From: Ruminococcus sp.
GTDB lineage: Bacteria; Bacillota; Clostridia; Oscillospirales; Acutalibacteraceae
Direction: 5' to 3'
Length of the DNA stretch: 64,000 nucleotides
Assembly: GCA_022768065.1 (NCBI GenBank)
Contig: JALELS010000006.1
Location: 62,001 to 126,000 of the forward strand
The translations under genes and the position numbers were made by a program. Of the stretch, positions 27,195 to 35,487 are shown one piece after another (the first letter of the stretch is position 1; every line of letters starts with the position of its first letter). The notes beneath the pieces were generated by a model that worked only from the letters and a program-made list of their open reading frames with translations, was not told the origin of the DNA and did not search any database.

Positions 27195-29506
27195 TTGAGA
27201 ACGGAGCCGAAGTCCCTCAGCTTATTTTCGATATCGGCACACAGTTCGCGTGACATCTCGTAACTTACCGCTTCGGAAACAATTTCTAATTTTTCACCCG
27301 TTTCAGACGGCTTTAACAGCACTCTGCCGCCATCGCGATACATTGTTATACCGTCATAAGACGGATAAACTGTATCGTTCGGAAACGCTCTGCAAATATC
27401 CTCGGGCACGGAGGAAAAATTGACGGTTTTGTGTTTAACAAAGAATTTAGGTATCTGCGAAAGCAGTTTGGGGAAAGAGTATCCGGTCTCGCGCATTATA
27501 CCGAGTATTTTTACTGCCATAAACAGACCGTCACGCAAGAAATACTGTTTTGATGACAGATATTTGAGTTCGTTGCGAACAGATGTCTCCGATTGCAAAG
27601 GGTAACGCAAAACGCGCTTCTCATATCCGTTTGCCATGGTGTTTATAACCGCAGGAGCATCGTACGGCACGGCAACGTCATGGCCGCACTGGAACTCATA
27701 CAGGCAGCACAAAGAAATCAGCTTATCCATATCGATCCACCCGCATTCACGGCAAAAAGCCGAAATTTCAGTGCCGCCTTTTGTTATCTTAAATGTGATG
27801 TCGTCGCCCTTATCGCATCCGAGAGATAAAAGACAATCCTCCATAAGCAAAAGGATATCCTTATTATCGCTCATTACATTTGCCGAAATACCGCCGAGCA
27901 TATCGCCCGATTGCCTCAAAAGTTCACGACGATACATACTGCTCATACTCGATATATCGGAAACGGCTCGCATATTTTGTGCCGAACAACGGCGAAATCC
28001 GCCGTTTTCCATGTGACGTTCAAATTCCTGCTCAGAATCGGGTGATAACGGCAGACCGCCGTCTCCGTAAAACACCGAATGAATACCGTTCTTTTCCGAA
28101 TAAATGAAAATTCCGCAGCCGAGAGAACAAAAAGAAGAGAAAAATCCAACTTCGGACAAAAAGCACGTGCCGAAGTCAAATACATGCGAGCCCGATGATA
28201 TAAGTCCCGCCGTAACTGCCTTTACCGCCGCCGAGGAAGAAACGCCGTCATCGTACCCAATGCCTGTTCGCATACCGAATTCACAACTGCCCAAGGCTCT
28301 GCCCGCTTCGCAAAACAATCCTATATCAAAATCTCCGAAAAACGAACCGGTACCGCAGCTGCCTAAAGAGGCAATATTTTCGGCGTAATAATAAGCCGAC
28401 GGCTGACTTTCGGGCGTGGAAATACCGCCGTGCGGTTTCGGTATGACTTTCGCATTTTCGCCAACCGTCATATTTCTGCCGACAGTCGATTTCTCACACA
28501 ACACGCTGCCCAAAGACATTTTGCTGTTTTCCTCCGCAACCGAATTTACACCCATAACGGCTCCCGATATATCCGCACCGCGCAAAACGGCGGATTTACA
28601 GAGCATAATACTGCCGCGGACAAATGCTTTTTCGCCTATAAAGCAGCCGTCGCCCACCACGGTATACGGGCCTAAATCCGCTCCGTCCGAAATTTCGGCA
28701 TTTTCCCCTATGAACACAGGCGGCGTAATATTGTATTTGCCGCAAGGCAGTTCGCTGTTTGAATATATACCGTCGCATATCTCCGGCAAAGAAAACACGG
28801 TTTTCCCGTCAAGCATATCGCGGGTACACTTTATATATGACAATACCGTATTTATACTGCGCCTGTAACCGGCACATCGAATGGCGAAAAGATTTTTATT
28901 TTCCGATAGCATTTCGGGCAGTATATCGTTTGAAAAATTAGCAATCGCGCGGCCGCGAAGCATTTTTAATATTTTATGTGAAATTATATAAATACCCGTA
29001 TCCGCCTTATCGGTCAGCAAACTTCCCCTGCCGACGCTTCCGGAAAAGCCTGTGATTTTTCCCGACGGAGAGGTGAAAACGAGTCTTTCCCCCGTAGTTC
29101 TGTCGTAATGTGAGGTCAGCACCGTTATGTCCGCCCCGACGCTTCGGTGATATTTTTCGGCTTCGGTCAAATCGAAGTCAAAGAGCACATTATCGTTTAT
29201 CAGTATTACGTCGTCATCCGTTTCTTCGTTTGAATTTAAAAACAAATTAAAAGCGTCGTTTATACTTTTTCCGACAATCGGTTTAATCTTCACTCCACAA
29301 TCGGAGCTGTCGTTTAAGTACTCCGATATTTTTTCGGACGGCGCTTCGAGCAATAGCGCAATTTCATTTGTTCCGTAGAACGAAAGCATGTCGGTTATAT
29401 AGCTTATCAGCGGTTTACCGAGTATCGGCAAAAGAATTTTCGTCATACCGAAAAAATCATCGTTAAAAAAATTGTCTCTGAGATCGGCCGCTATTACCGC
29501 TTTCAC
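27191..29506 (-). CDS. NDP-sugar pyrophosphorylase / phosphomannomutase-like fusion, apparently inactive
   Basis: This protein of about 771 residues has the layout of mannose-1-P guanylyltransferase/phosphomannomutase fusions: an N-terminal nucleotidyltransferase (1-230), left-handed beta-helix repeats (about 255-365) and a phosphohexomutase-like region (about 390-770). Key residues are missing. The GG-x-GTR nucleotide loop after KAVI is replaced by AADLRDNFFND. The mutase TASHNP serine loop reads IYSEKNGI. No DGDxDR metal loop is present. It is also unusually Cys-rich. A regulatory or scaffold role is possible. GTG 29506 is chosen because the family begins MKAVI at that point; ATG 29527 is the alternative. 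Confidence 0.72.
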   Translation of the reverse strand: MKAVIAADLRDNFFNDDFFGMTKILLPILGKPLISYITDMLSFYGTNEIALLLEAPSEKISEYLNDSSDCGVKIKPIVGKSINDAFNLFLNSNEETDDDVILINDNVLFDFDLTEAEKYHRSVGADITVLTSHYDRTTGERLVFTSPSGKITGFSGSVGRGSLLTDKADTGIYIISHKILKMLRGRAIANFSNDILPEMLSENKNLFAIRCAGYRRSINTVLSYIKCTRDMLDGKTVFSLPEICDGIYSNSELPCGKYNITPPVFIGENAEISDGADLGPYTVVGDGCFIGEKAFVRGSIMLCKSAVLRGADISGAVMGVNSVAEENSKMSLGSVLCEKSTVGRNMTVGENAKVIPKPHGGISTPESQPSAYYYAENIASLGSCGTGSFFGDFDIGLFCEAGRALGSCEFGMRTGIGYDDGVSSSAAVKAVTAGLISSGSHVFDFGTCFLSEVGFFSSFCSLGCGIFIYSEKNGIHSVFYGDGGLPLSPDSEQEFERHMENGGFRRCSAQNMRAVSDISSMSSMYRRELLRQSGDMLGGISANVMSDNKDILLLMEDCLLSLGCDKGDDITFKITKGGTEISAFCRECGWIDMDKLISLCCLYEFQCGHDVAVPYDAPAVINTMANGYEKRVLRYPLQSETSVRNELKYLSSKQYFLRDGLFMAVKILGIMRETGYSFPKLLSQIPKFFVKHKTVNFSSVPEDICRAFPNDTVYPSYDGITMYRDGGRVLLKPSETGEKLEIVSEAVSYEMSRELCADIENKLRDFGSVLN

Positions 29507-29596
29507 AAAACCACCGTAACCTTTCATACACAATGCGCACTTCGTAAGCGTGAGGAATATAAAAATATTATTGCCCCGTCGTTATAAAATAATCTG

Positions 29597-29625
29597 TTGT
29601 TTTAATGCGAATTTAATGTTAAAAT
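29597..29625 (+). promoter_or_regulatory. Promoter of rnhA
   Basis: TTGTTT (29597-29602) and TAAAAT (29620-29625), 17 bases apart on the plus strand, lie 36 bases before the rnhA start codon, in the gap shared with the divergent gene. Confidence 0.65.
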
Positions 29626-29661
29626 ATCCGTGTGATTTTATGACAAATCGGATGTGAACAC

Positions 29662-30114
29662 ATGGAAAAAGAGCTTGATAAAATTGAAATGTACACCGAC
29701 GGTGCGTGTTCGGGAAATCCTGGCCCCGGTGGTTGGGGAACAATTCTGCGGTTCGGTTCGGCGGAAAAAGAGCTTTCCGGCGGAGAACGCAACACCACAA
29801 ACAACAGAATGGAGCTGACTGCGGTAATAGAGGGGTTTAAGGCACTTAAAAGACCGTGTGACGTAACTCTTTATACAGATTCAAAATATGTTGCGGACGC
29901 CATAACAAAAGGCTGGGCAGAGGGCTGGAAAAAGAATGGCTGGAAAAAGAGCGACGGCAAGCCGGCGTTAAATCAGGAGCTTTGGGAGGAACTTTTAACT
30001 CTCATATCAAATCACCGCCTTAAAATAATATGGCTGAAAGGCCATGCCGGTCACCCCGAAAACGAGCGCTGCGACAGTATGGCTGTAAAGGAAAGCCGCA
30101 AATTCATTAAATAA
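29662..30114 (+). CDS. rnhA: Ribonuclease HI
   Basis: This 150-residue RNase H type 1 enzyme has all four acidic catalytic residues: Asp13 ([12 protein letters not shown]), Glu51 ([11 protein letters not shown]), Asp73 (LYTDSKYV) and Asp138 (NERCDSMA). GHAG at about 127-130 gives the flexible-loop His. It removes RNA from RNA:DNA hybrids. It is the only plus-strand gene in the first 55 kb, with its own promoter and terminator. The ribosome binding site is weak (GGATG). Confidence 0.95.
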   Translation: MEKELDKIEMYTDGACSGNPGPGGWGTILRFGSAEKELSGGERNTTNNRMELTAVIEGFKALKRPCDVTLYTDSKYVADAITKGWAEGWKKNGWKKSDGKPALNQELWEELLTLISNHRLKIIWLKGHAGHPENERCDSMAVKESRKFIK

Positions 30115-30116
30115 AT

Positions 30117-31235
30117 TTATATACATAACAGGGCGTCTTGCATCGGCAGGCGCCCTGTTTTTGTGCGAACAAAAAATATCAACCGACATTTACGAAAACG
30201 CCGGTTGATACGAATAGATGTATTAGATACTATAACAAGCCTTACCTTTTCGGCAGAAGGAGTTGCATCCTTTATCATCTCACAAAGCTTTATCTCATTT
30301 TCGCATGTAGCACCATACGTGAGTCCGTTTTCGACAGCGTTATGAATTGATTTTATAACTCTTTCGTCTCCGTGACCTAAAATATTCGGACCGAATGAGC
30401 AAACGAAATCAACATAGGAATTACCTTCAACATCGGTTATTTTGTCGCCGTTTGCACTCTTGACAATAAAAGGTTCTATAGTCGGGTTATCTCCGCAAAC
30501 TGCACAGCTATGGTGATTATCGGGAAGTTTGATTGTGTGAAATTCCATTTTTAGCGCGTCAAAGGTTAAAAGCTTACCGGTGAGCAAATCGCCCTTGCCG
30601 ATAATATACTTAATCGCCTCCATCGCCTGCAATGAACCGATCACTCCGCCCATAGCACCGATTACACCCGCCTGTTTACAGGTCGGAACCGCGTCCTTGG
30701 GTGGCGGATTTTTGAATACGCAGCGATAACAAGGTCCCTCGCCCGGTACATAAGTCATAAGCTGACCTTTAAATCTGATTATACCTGCGTGAGAAAAAGG
30801 TTTTTTAGCCATAACACATGCATCGTTGATAAGAAATTTTGCAGGGAAGTTATCTGTTCCGTCCAAAATAAAATCATAATCCTTGATAAGGTCCATAATA
30901 TTGGTTGAATCGACAAACATACGATATGTATTTACCTTAACATCGGGATTTATTGCCTCCATGGTTTCCTTTGCAGACTTAACCTTTGCCTTGCCGATAT
31001 CCGCCGTGGTGTGAATTACCTGTCTTTGAAGATTTGAAAGATCGACCTCGTCGGCGTCAACAATACCGATTGTGCCGACACCTGCCGCAGCGAGGTACAA
31101 AGCCGCGGGAGCTCCTAAGCCGCCCGCTCCGATGATAAGAACCTTTGCATTAAGCAGCTTTTGCTGACCTTTTACGCCGACCTCTTTAAGAATTATATGG
31201 CGTGAATAGCGTTCAAGCTGTTCGTTTGAAAACAT
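30117..31235 (-). CDS. MoeB/ThiF-family adenylyltransferase fused to out-of-place HemL sequence
   Basis: Residues 1 to about 252 are a complete ThiF/MoeB/HesA E1-like domain. ATP-binding GAGGLGAPAALYLAAAG, VDLSNLQRQ, the zinc pairs CYRC and CAVCG, and a TCKQAG catalytic Cys are visible. It would activate the C-terminal Gly of the ThiS-like protein encoded just upstream, which overlaps it by 1 base. The frame then continues without a break into about 82 residues of glutamate-1-semialdehyde aminotransferase (SYVDFVCSFGPNILGHG and neighbours). It ends with about 38 residues of meaningless sequence read through the operon terminator. The E1 part may still work; the tail looks like a deletion product. 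GGGAGGAGG lies ahead of the ATG. Confidence 0.8.
   Translation of the reverse strand: MFSNEQLERYSRHIILKEVGVKGQQKLLNAKVLIIGAGGLGAPAALYLAAAGVGTIGIVDADEVDLSNLQRQVIHTTADIGKAKVKSAKETMEAINPDVKVNTYRMFVDSTNIMDLIKDYDFILDGTDNFPAKFLINDACVMAKKPFSHAGIIRFKGQLMTYVPGEGPCYRCVFKNPPPKDAVPTCKQAGVIGAMGGVIGSLQAMEAIKYIIGKGDLLTGKLLTFDALKMEFHTIKLPDNHHSCAVCGDNPTIEPFIVKSANGDKITDVEGNSYVDFVCSFGPNILGHGDERVIKSIHNAVENGLTYGATCENEIKLCEMIKDATPSAEKVRLVIVSNTSIRINRRFRKCRLIFFVRTKTGRLPMQDALLCI
30127..30159 (+). terminator. Terminator after rnhA
   Basis: AACAGGGCG (30127-30135) pairs with CGCCCTGTT (30151-30159), followed by TTTTGTG on the plus strand, 13 bases after the rnhA stop. Confidence 0.8.
30171..30210 (-). terminator. Original terminator of the sulfur operon, now inside a reading frame
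   Basis: TATCAACCG (30177-30185) pairs with CGGTTGATA (30202-30210), and a run of six T follows on the minus strand. The moeB-hemL chimeric frame passes straight through it. This suggests the 3' part of hemL was lost, bringing the terminator next to its remaining fragment. Confidence 0.75.
30232..30478 (-). pseudogene. Internal fragment of hemL (glutamate-1-semialdehyde aminotransferase)
   Basis: About 82 codons, in frame with the upstream E1-like gene, match the N-terminal region of HemL: a PFIVKSANGDKI segment, DVEGNSYVDFVCSFGP, ILGHG, and AVENGLTYGATCENE. The first 30-40 residues are missing, and everything after EKVRLV (where NSGTEA should follow) is missing, including the PLP lysine. 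It cannot be active. HemL supplies aminolevulinate for siroheme, the cofactor of sulfite reductase, which fits a sulfate-assimilation operon. Confidence 0.75.
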
Positions 31236-31444
31236 TAAGCTTTTCCTCCTCCCATAAAATAGAGAAATTCCACTGCGTCATTTTCGTTAAGCTTTGTTGT
31301 GGGAAATGCCTCTCTGTCAACAAATTCGTCATTTACGGTTACCGTTACATACTCTGCATTTTCAACATTTTCCTTTTCGATAAGCTCGCTTACGGTGATA
31401 CCGTCATCATACTGTTTCTTTTCGCCTGCTACTGTAATAAACAT
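31235..31444 (-). CDS. ThiS/MoaD-like sulfur carrier protein
   Basis: This 69-residue beta-grasp protein of ThiS length has ITVSELIEKENVEN, VTVNDEFVDREAF and a C-terminal FMGGGKA. ThiS-type carriers normally end exactly in Gly-Gly and are thiocarboxylated there. Here Lys-Ala follows, so the tail would need trimming, as with CysO-type carriers processed by a JAMM peptidase. With the E1-like enzyme next to it and cysK in the operon, a role as sulfur donor for cysteine synthesis is more likely than thiamine synthesis (inference). It overlaps the next gene by 1 base (TAATG). Confidence 0.8.
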   Translation of the reverse strand: MFITVAGEKKQYDDGITVSELIEKENVENAEYVTVTVNDEFVDREAFPTTKLNENDAVEFLYFMGGGKA

Positions 31445-31445
31445 A

Positions 31446-31755
31446 TTAAAGCCCTGCCTTTTTTATAATTTCTTCTTTTGAAAGCATACCTACTGTTCTG
31501 TCTGTTTCTTTGCCGTCGATAAAATACAAAATAGTCGGTGATGCAATCACTTCATATTTTTCTGCAAGAGATGAATCAATATTGACATTCACCTTTGCGA
31601 TTTTGACCTTACCTTCAATCATCCTCAATATCGCCCAAAGCAGCGCTCATTGCCTTACAGGGAATACAACTGTCGGAATAAAAATCAAGAATAACGGGAA
31701 CATTGCTTTTTAAAACTTCGGTTTCAAAATTGCTTTCATTTATTCTGATTGACAT
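31446..31755 (-). pseudogene. Thioredoxin-like gene with a frameshift
   Basis: The first frame, from ATG 31755, encodes 46 residues (MSIRINESNFETEV..., active site CIPCK) and stops at TGA 31615. A second frame, shifted +1, carries the rest of a thioredoxin from about 31628 to 31446 (KVNVNIDSSLAEKYEVIASP, cis-Pro, and the C-terminal helix). Removing one T at GATGATTGAAGG restores a normal thioredoxin of about 102 residues. There is no homopolymer at the site, so an indel mutation or a sequence error is more likely than slippage. The start overlaps the tusA remnant by 1 base. Confidence 0.8.
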
Positions 31756-31946
31756 TATTCATCCGCTCCTTTTTCAACAATAAGAGTGTATGTTCCGTCC
31801 TCATTATCAAGGAGTTTTTTAATCTTGTGTCCCTCTTCTTTCATACTGCGCGGTACATTTTGAACAGGCTCGCCGTCATTCATTTTAACTGCAAGTGTTT
31901 GACCGACTTCAAGTTCTTCAATTGCACACTTCGCCTTAACAAAGGT
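31755..31946 (-). pseudogene. C-terminal remnant of a TusA/SirA-like sulfur carrier gene
   Basis: The open frame reading [19 protein letters not shown] and on to GTYTLIVEKGADE matches the C-terminal two thirds of TusA-family proteins. The N-terminal D-x-RG-x-x-CP segment with the sulfur-carrying Cys is absent. In its place lies truncated cysD in another frame. With no start codon and no ribosome binding site it is a dead remnant. Confidence 0.7.
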
Positions 31947-32529
31947 TATACTGCCATATATCCTTTTCGGTCCAGTTGGATATAGGGAAAACTCTTATGC
32001 TCTCGCCCTTGTTTATTTCGGTATTATAAAGTTTCCACATTTCTGGGCGCTGATTTTTCGGGTCCCAAGCATGAGAAGCGTTACGGAAAGAAAAAATTCT
32101 CTCCTTGGCTCTTGACTTTTCTTCATCACGCCTGCCGCCTCCGAAAGCCGCGGTAAAGCCGTATTTATTGAGCGCCTGCTTTAATGCCTGAGTTTTCATA
32201 ATATCGGTATAAGACGACCCGTAATCGAAAGGATTGATACCTTTCTTTACACCGTCCTCGTTGATATATTCAAGCATTTCGATTCCGTATTTTTTAGCTA
32301 CCTTATCTCTGAACTCTATCATTTCGTGAAACTTCCATGTAGTGTTTACATGAAGAAAAGGAAACGGTGGTTTTTCAGGATAAAACGCCTTGAGTGCCAA
32401 ATGAAGCATAACAGAGGAATCTTTGCCTATCGAATAAAGAATAACGGGCTTTTCACATTCTGCCGCAACTTCTCTTATTATGTATATCGCTTCAGCCTCA
32501 AGAGCATCAAGGTGTGAAAGTTTACTCAT
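31936..32529 (-). pseudogene. cysD: Truncated sulfate adenylyltransferase small subunit
   Basis: The frame matches CysD well: [22 protein letters not shown]-loop [13 protein letters not shown], and [20 protein letters not shown]. It stops after [10 protein letters not shown] plus three unrelated residues. CysD is usually about 300 residues, so roughly 100 C-terminal residues are missing. The break is immediately followed by the tusA remnant. The partner GTPase gene cysN, expected next, is absent. ATP sulfurylase activity is therefore unlikely. AAGGAG precedes the ATG at 32529. Confidence 0.85.
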
Positions 32530-32544
32530 ACATAATCTCCTTAG

Positions 32545-32856
32545 CTAATATTTATTTGAATTCTTAGAATTAACATCAACGGTTATTTTTGTACCGTCAT
32601 ATTTTTCAATATTCCAATGAAGAATATCACCGTCTTTTTTTACATTAAGGCTGCTGCCCCTGCCGCCGATATCTGCACCGAGGAAAAATTTGATTGCACC
32701 GACATTACATTCCTTAACGCATGAAACGCAGCCCCAGCATAAATCCGGATATTTCATATATGCCTTACCTGATTTCTCGCTTATCAGTGTACCGGGGCAG
32801 ACATCTACACATTTTAAACAGCCTACGCATTTATCGCCGTCAATTCTTATGCTCAT
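32545..32856 (-). CDS. aprB: Adenylylsulfate reductase beta subunit (ferredoxin type)
   Basis: This is a 103-residue protein with two [4Fe-4S] motifs, CVGCLKCVDVCP and CWGCVSCVKEC, followed by a beta-rich tail starting about GGRGSSLNVKKDG as in AprB. It passes electrons to AprA, which reduces APS to sulfite and AMP. AprB of sulfate reducers is longer (about 150 residues), so this is the short form. AAAGGAGG precedes the ATG. It overlaps the end of aprA by 17 bases. Confidence 0.87.
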   Translation of the reverse strand: MSIRIDGDKCVGCLKCVDVCPGTLISEKSGKAYMKYPDLCWGCVSCVKECNVGAIKFFLGADIGGRGSSLNVKKDGDILHWNIEKYDGTKITVDVNSKNSNKY

Positions 32857-34498
32857 AGTATTCCTCCTTTATAAGAGGCACTTTAAATGTGTTTATTTCT
32901 CCGTTTTTCATAACGGAATTTATATAACACTTAAAGTCGGCGTTTTCTTCGGGATAGCTTAAATTCTCATTAAAGGTATGCCAACGGGTTTCCTTTCGCG
33001 CTTTCAAATGAGCAATCAGTGCAAGACATACGCAAAGCCTTTCTTTAAGTTCAAAAATGAACATCAACTCGTGCATATCGCTTGTTCTTAAATCATTTGA
33101 AAGCGAAATGATATGTTCGATTTTTTCTTTTGCCAAATCAAGCTGTTTTTCATTAAATCTGTAATTGACAGAAATACCGCCTGCGTATTCGTCCATTACC
33201 TTTTGCATTGCCTCTTCAAGTTCGGACACGGTGAACGGTGATGAATTATTTTCAAAATATTTTTCATATTTCGGTATATTAAATTCGATTTTTTCGTTTG
33301 ATTTATAATCTTTGATAATACTTTCTGCCGCTATTTCACCCTCGGCAAGTGCACCCGTTACGTATTTTTGAGGGCAACCGCCGGCGACATCGCCTGCCGC
33401 ATAAAGGCCTTTGACCGTAGTCTTTCTGTTTGTATCTACCCAAAACCCCGAAGCCGTATGTCCGCCTACTATGTATGGCTCTGTACCGCAAATTTCAACG
33501 TCCTGCTCGCTCGGTGACTTGCCGCTTTCAATCCATTTAAGCGTTTGACTCGGTGCCATATTGAGATACGCTTTTAAAAGAGAATCGTCCTTATCCCCGG
33601 TTATACCTGAGGTCTTGAGGTAACAAGGACCGTTACCGAGTTGGTTTTCCTCTACAGTTCCGTAAACTCTTTCGCTTGTGGTCAGACCGTATTTGGTTTC
33701 GTAAATTTCGCCTTTTGAATTGATCTGCTTTGCACCGACGCCCTGAGCAATTGTGCCTGTTGGAGCAATAGTATCCTTGCACCTCAAAGCAACAAAACGC
33801 ATTTCAAAGGTTGTCATTTCGGCTCCTGCTCTGAGTCCCATCGCATAGCCTGCACCGGTATTAAACGGAGGATACCACATTTTGTGCTTAGAAAAACCGG
33901 GGTTATTCGGCTTATAAAGTCCGCTTGCACCGCCTGTAGCAATCAGCACGGCATTTGCATAAATCACATACGCAGTATTTTCCCTTATACTAAAACCTGC
34001 CGCTCCGTAAACCCTGCCGTTTTTAACAAGCAAATCCGTTATATTGACAAAGTTCAGCACATCGACATTTTTGGCGTTGTCAACCGCCTTTGCAAGTATA
34101 GGTTTGAAGTTTTCGCCGTTAATTTTAATATTTCGGTTCCCTCTTGCAACATAATCGCCGTTTTCGTCCTTTAGGATAACAAGACCTAAATCCTCCATTT
34201 TTTTCGTACAGGAATTAAATCTTTTCGCCGCAGATAATAGCAGGTCATACCTTACAATTTCGTTTGCGTCATTAGTGGCATATTCCACATAATCCTCAGG
34301 TTTTCTTCCTTTAACTATATAAGCATTTATCGCATTTACACCTGCGGCAAGACAACCGCTTCGCTTAATGTTCGCTTTTTCCGCAATCAGCACAGATAAA
34401 CTTGATTTTTCGCTGAGTGTGAGTGCCGCATAACAGCCTGCCGTACCGCCACCGATAATCAAAACATCTGTATTGATTTTCTTTGTTTCTAATTTCAT
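32840..34498 (-). CDS. aprA: Adenylylsulfate reductase alpha subunit
   Basis: This 552-residue FAD-dependent subunit is of the succinate dehydrogenase/fumarate reductase superfamily. The N-terminal FAD motif IIGGGTAGCYAALTL, the RSGCLAAGVNAINAY segment, ATGGASGLY, GLYAAGDVAGG and C-terminal KARKETRW...YPEENADF point to AprA rather than aspartate oxidase or fumarate reductase. With AprB it reduces APS; in a clostridial operon with cysK and cysD the role is probably assimilatory (inference). It has its own promoter next to the end of cysK. Length is shorter than in dissimilatory enzymes (about 660). No inactivating lesion is visible. Confidence 0.87.
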   Translation of the reverse strand: MKLETKKINTDVLIIGGGTAGCYAALTLSEKSSLSVLIAEKANIKRSGCLAAGVNAINAYIVKGRKPEDYVEYATNDANEIVRYDLLLSAAKRFNSCTKKMEDLGLVILKDENGDYVARGNRNIKINGENFKPILAKAVDNAKNVDVLNFVNITDLLVKNGRVYGAAGFSIRENTAYVIYANAVLIATGGASGLYKPNNPGFSKHKMWYPPFNTGAGYAMGLRAGAEMTTFEMRFVALRCKDTIAPTGTIAQGVGAKQINSKGEIYETKYGLTTSERVYGTVEENQLGNGPCYLKTSGITGDKDDSLLKAYLNMAPSQTLKWIESGKSPSEQDVEICGTEPYIVGGHTASGFWVDTNRKTTVKGLYAAGDVAGGCPQKYVTGALAEGEIAAESIIKDYKSNEKIEFNIPKYEKYFENNSSPFTVSELEEAMQKVMDEYAGGISVNYRFNEKQLDLAKEKIEHIISLSNDLRTSDMHELMFIFELKERLCVCLALIAHLKARKETRWHTFNENLSYPEENADFKCYINSVMKNGEINTFKVPLIKEEYYEHKN

Positions 34499-34511
34499 AT
34501 ATTATACTTAC

Positions 34512-34540
34512 CCTATAGATTTAGTATGATTATGTGTCAA
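34512..34540 (-). promoter_or_regulatory. aprA promoter with motif shared with cysK
   Basis: TTGACA (34535-34540) and TATAGG (34512-34517) are 17 bases apart on the minus strand. The 23 bases at 34512-34534, covering the -10 box and spacer, match 19 of 23 positions of 35498-35520 in the cysK promoter, in the opposite orientation. The common part includes CATAATCATACT and TC-N-ATAGG. Confidence 0.7.
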
Positions 34541-35460
34541 AATAAATTTGTGGACAAATACCTTTCGCCCGTATCAGGTAAAATAACCACAATGTTTTTA
34601 TTCTTATTTTCTTTTCGCTTTGCAATTTCAACAGCCGCACAAAGTGCTGCCCCTGAAGACGAACCGACAAAAACACCTTCTTTTTTTGCCACATACCTTG
34701 TCATATCATACGCTTCATTATTGCCGACCTTTATTATTTCATCAATAAGACTTAAATCAACGACTTCGGGAATAAAGCCTGCTCCGATACCCTGTATTCT
34801 GTGCGGTCCGGGCTTTTCACCGGAAAGGACAGCAGATGTTGCAGGCTCGACTGCAATAATTTTTATATCGGGATTTTTTTCTTTAAGATATTTTGCCGTA
34901 CCGGTAATTGTACCGCCTGTGCCGACAGCGGATACAAAGAAATCCACCTTGCCGTCAAGGTCGTTATATATTTCAGGACCCGTTGTTTTGTAATGTATCT
35001 CCGGATTTGCCTTATTTTCAAACTGATGAGGTACGAATGAATTTTCAATCTTCCGTGAAAGCTCCTCGGCTCTTTTTATTGAGCCTTTCATACCGTACAT
35101 ACCCGGTGTAAGTACAACCTCAGCGCCCAAAGCCTTTACTATTTTCCTGCGCTCAATACTCATTGAATCAGGCATTGTGAGAATCAGTTTCAGCCCTTTG
35201 CAGGCACATGTGAACGCAAGACCGATACCGGTATTTCCGCTTGTGGGCTCAATAATAGTTGTGTCTTTATTTACAAGCCCTTTGCTTATCGCGTCTTCAA
35301 TAAGCGCATTTCCCACTCTGTCTTTAACGCTCCCCATGGGGTTAAATGACTCTATTTTTGCTATAATATTTCCGCCGAGCTTTTTATCGCTTTTAAGTTT
35401 ATTTAGTTTTAACAACGGCGTATTACCTATTAAATCCGAAATGCTTTCATACACTTTCAT
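34537..35460 (-). CDS. cysK: Cysteine synthase (O-acetylserine sulfhydrylase)
   Basis: This 307-residue PLP enzyme has the lysine motif NPMGSVKDR, the substrate loop EPTSGNTGIG and GTGGTITGTAKYLKEK for phosphate binding, all intact. It makes cysteine from O-acetylserine and sulfide or, in CysM-type enzymes, from a thiocarboxylated carrier. It heads the sulfate-assimilation operon with a near-consensus promoter. Start is ATG 35460 with AGAGG 7 bases before it. The remainder of the operon is damaged, but cysK appears sound and can still use sulfide. Confidence 0.94.
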   Translation of the reverse strand: MKVYESISDLIGNTPLLKLNKLKSDKKLGGNIIAKIESFNPMGSVKDRVGNALIEDAISKGLVNKDTTIIEPTSGNTGIGLAFTCACKGLKLILTMPDSMSIERRKIVKALGAEVVLTPGMYGMKGSIKRAEELSRKIENSFVPHQFENKANPEIHYKTTGPEIYNDLDGKVDFFVSAVGTGGTITGTAKYLKEKNPDIKIIAVEPATSAVLSGEKPGPHRIQGIGAGFIPEVVDLSLIDEIIKVGNNEAYDMTRYVAKKEGVFVGSSSGAALCAAVEIAKRKENKNKNIVVILPDTGERYLSTNLF

Positions 35461-35487
35461 ACGCAAACCTCTTTTCTGATTTAACTC

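Noticed and set aside
29582..29804. Minus-strand frames in the rnhA upstream region
   Set aside because: They overlap the rnhA promoter and coding start, have no ribosome binding site, and are Pro/Arg-rich as expected for antisense of rnhA.
31615..31628. prfB-like programmed +1 frameshift in the thioredoxin gene
   Set aside because: The shift occurs at a TGA, as in prfB, but the preceding codon is GAT rather than CTT and no internal Shine-Dalgarno lies just upstream; a mutation or error is simpler.
32545..34498. Dissimilatory sulfate reduction
   Set aside because: Only short forms of AprA/AprB are present, next to cysK and cysD, and no dsr or qmo genes are seen; the context is assimilatory.
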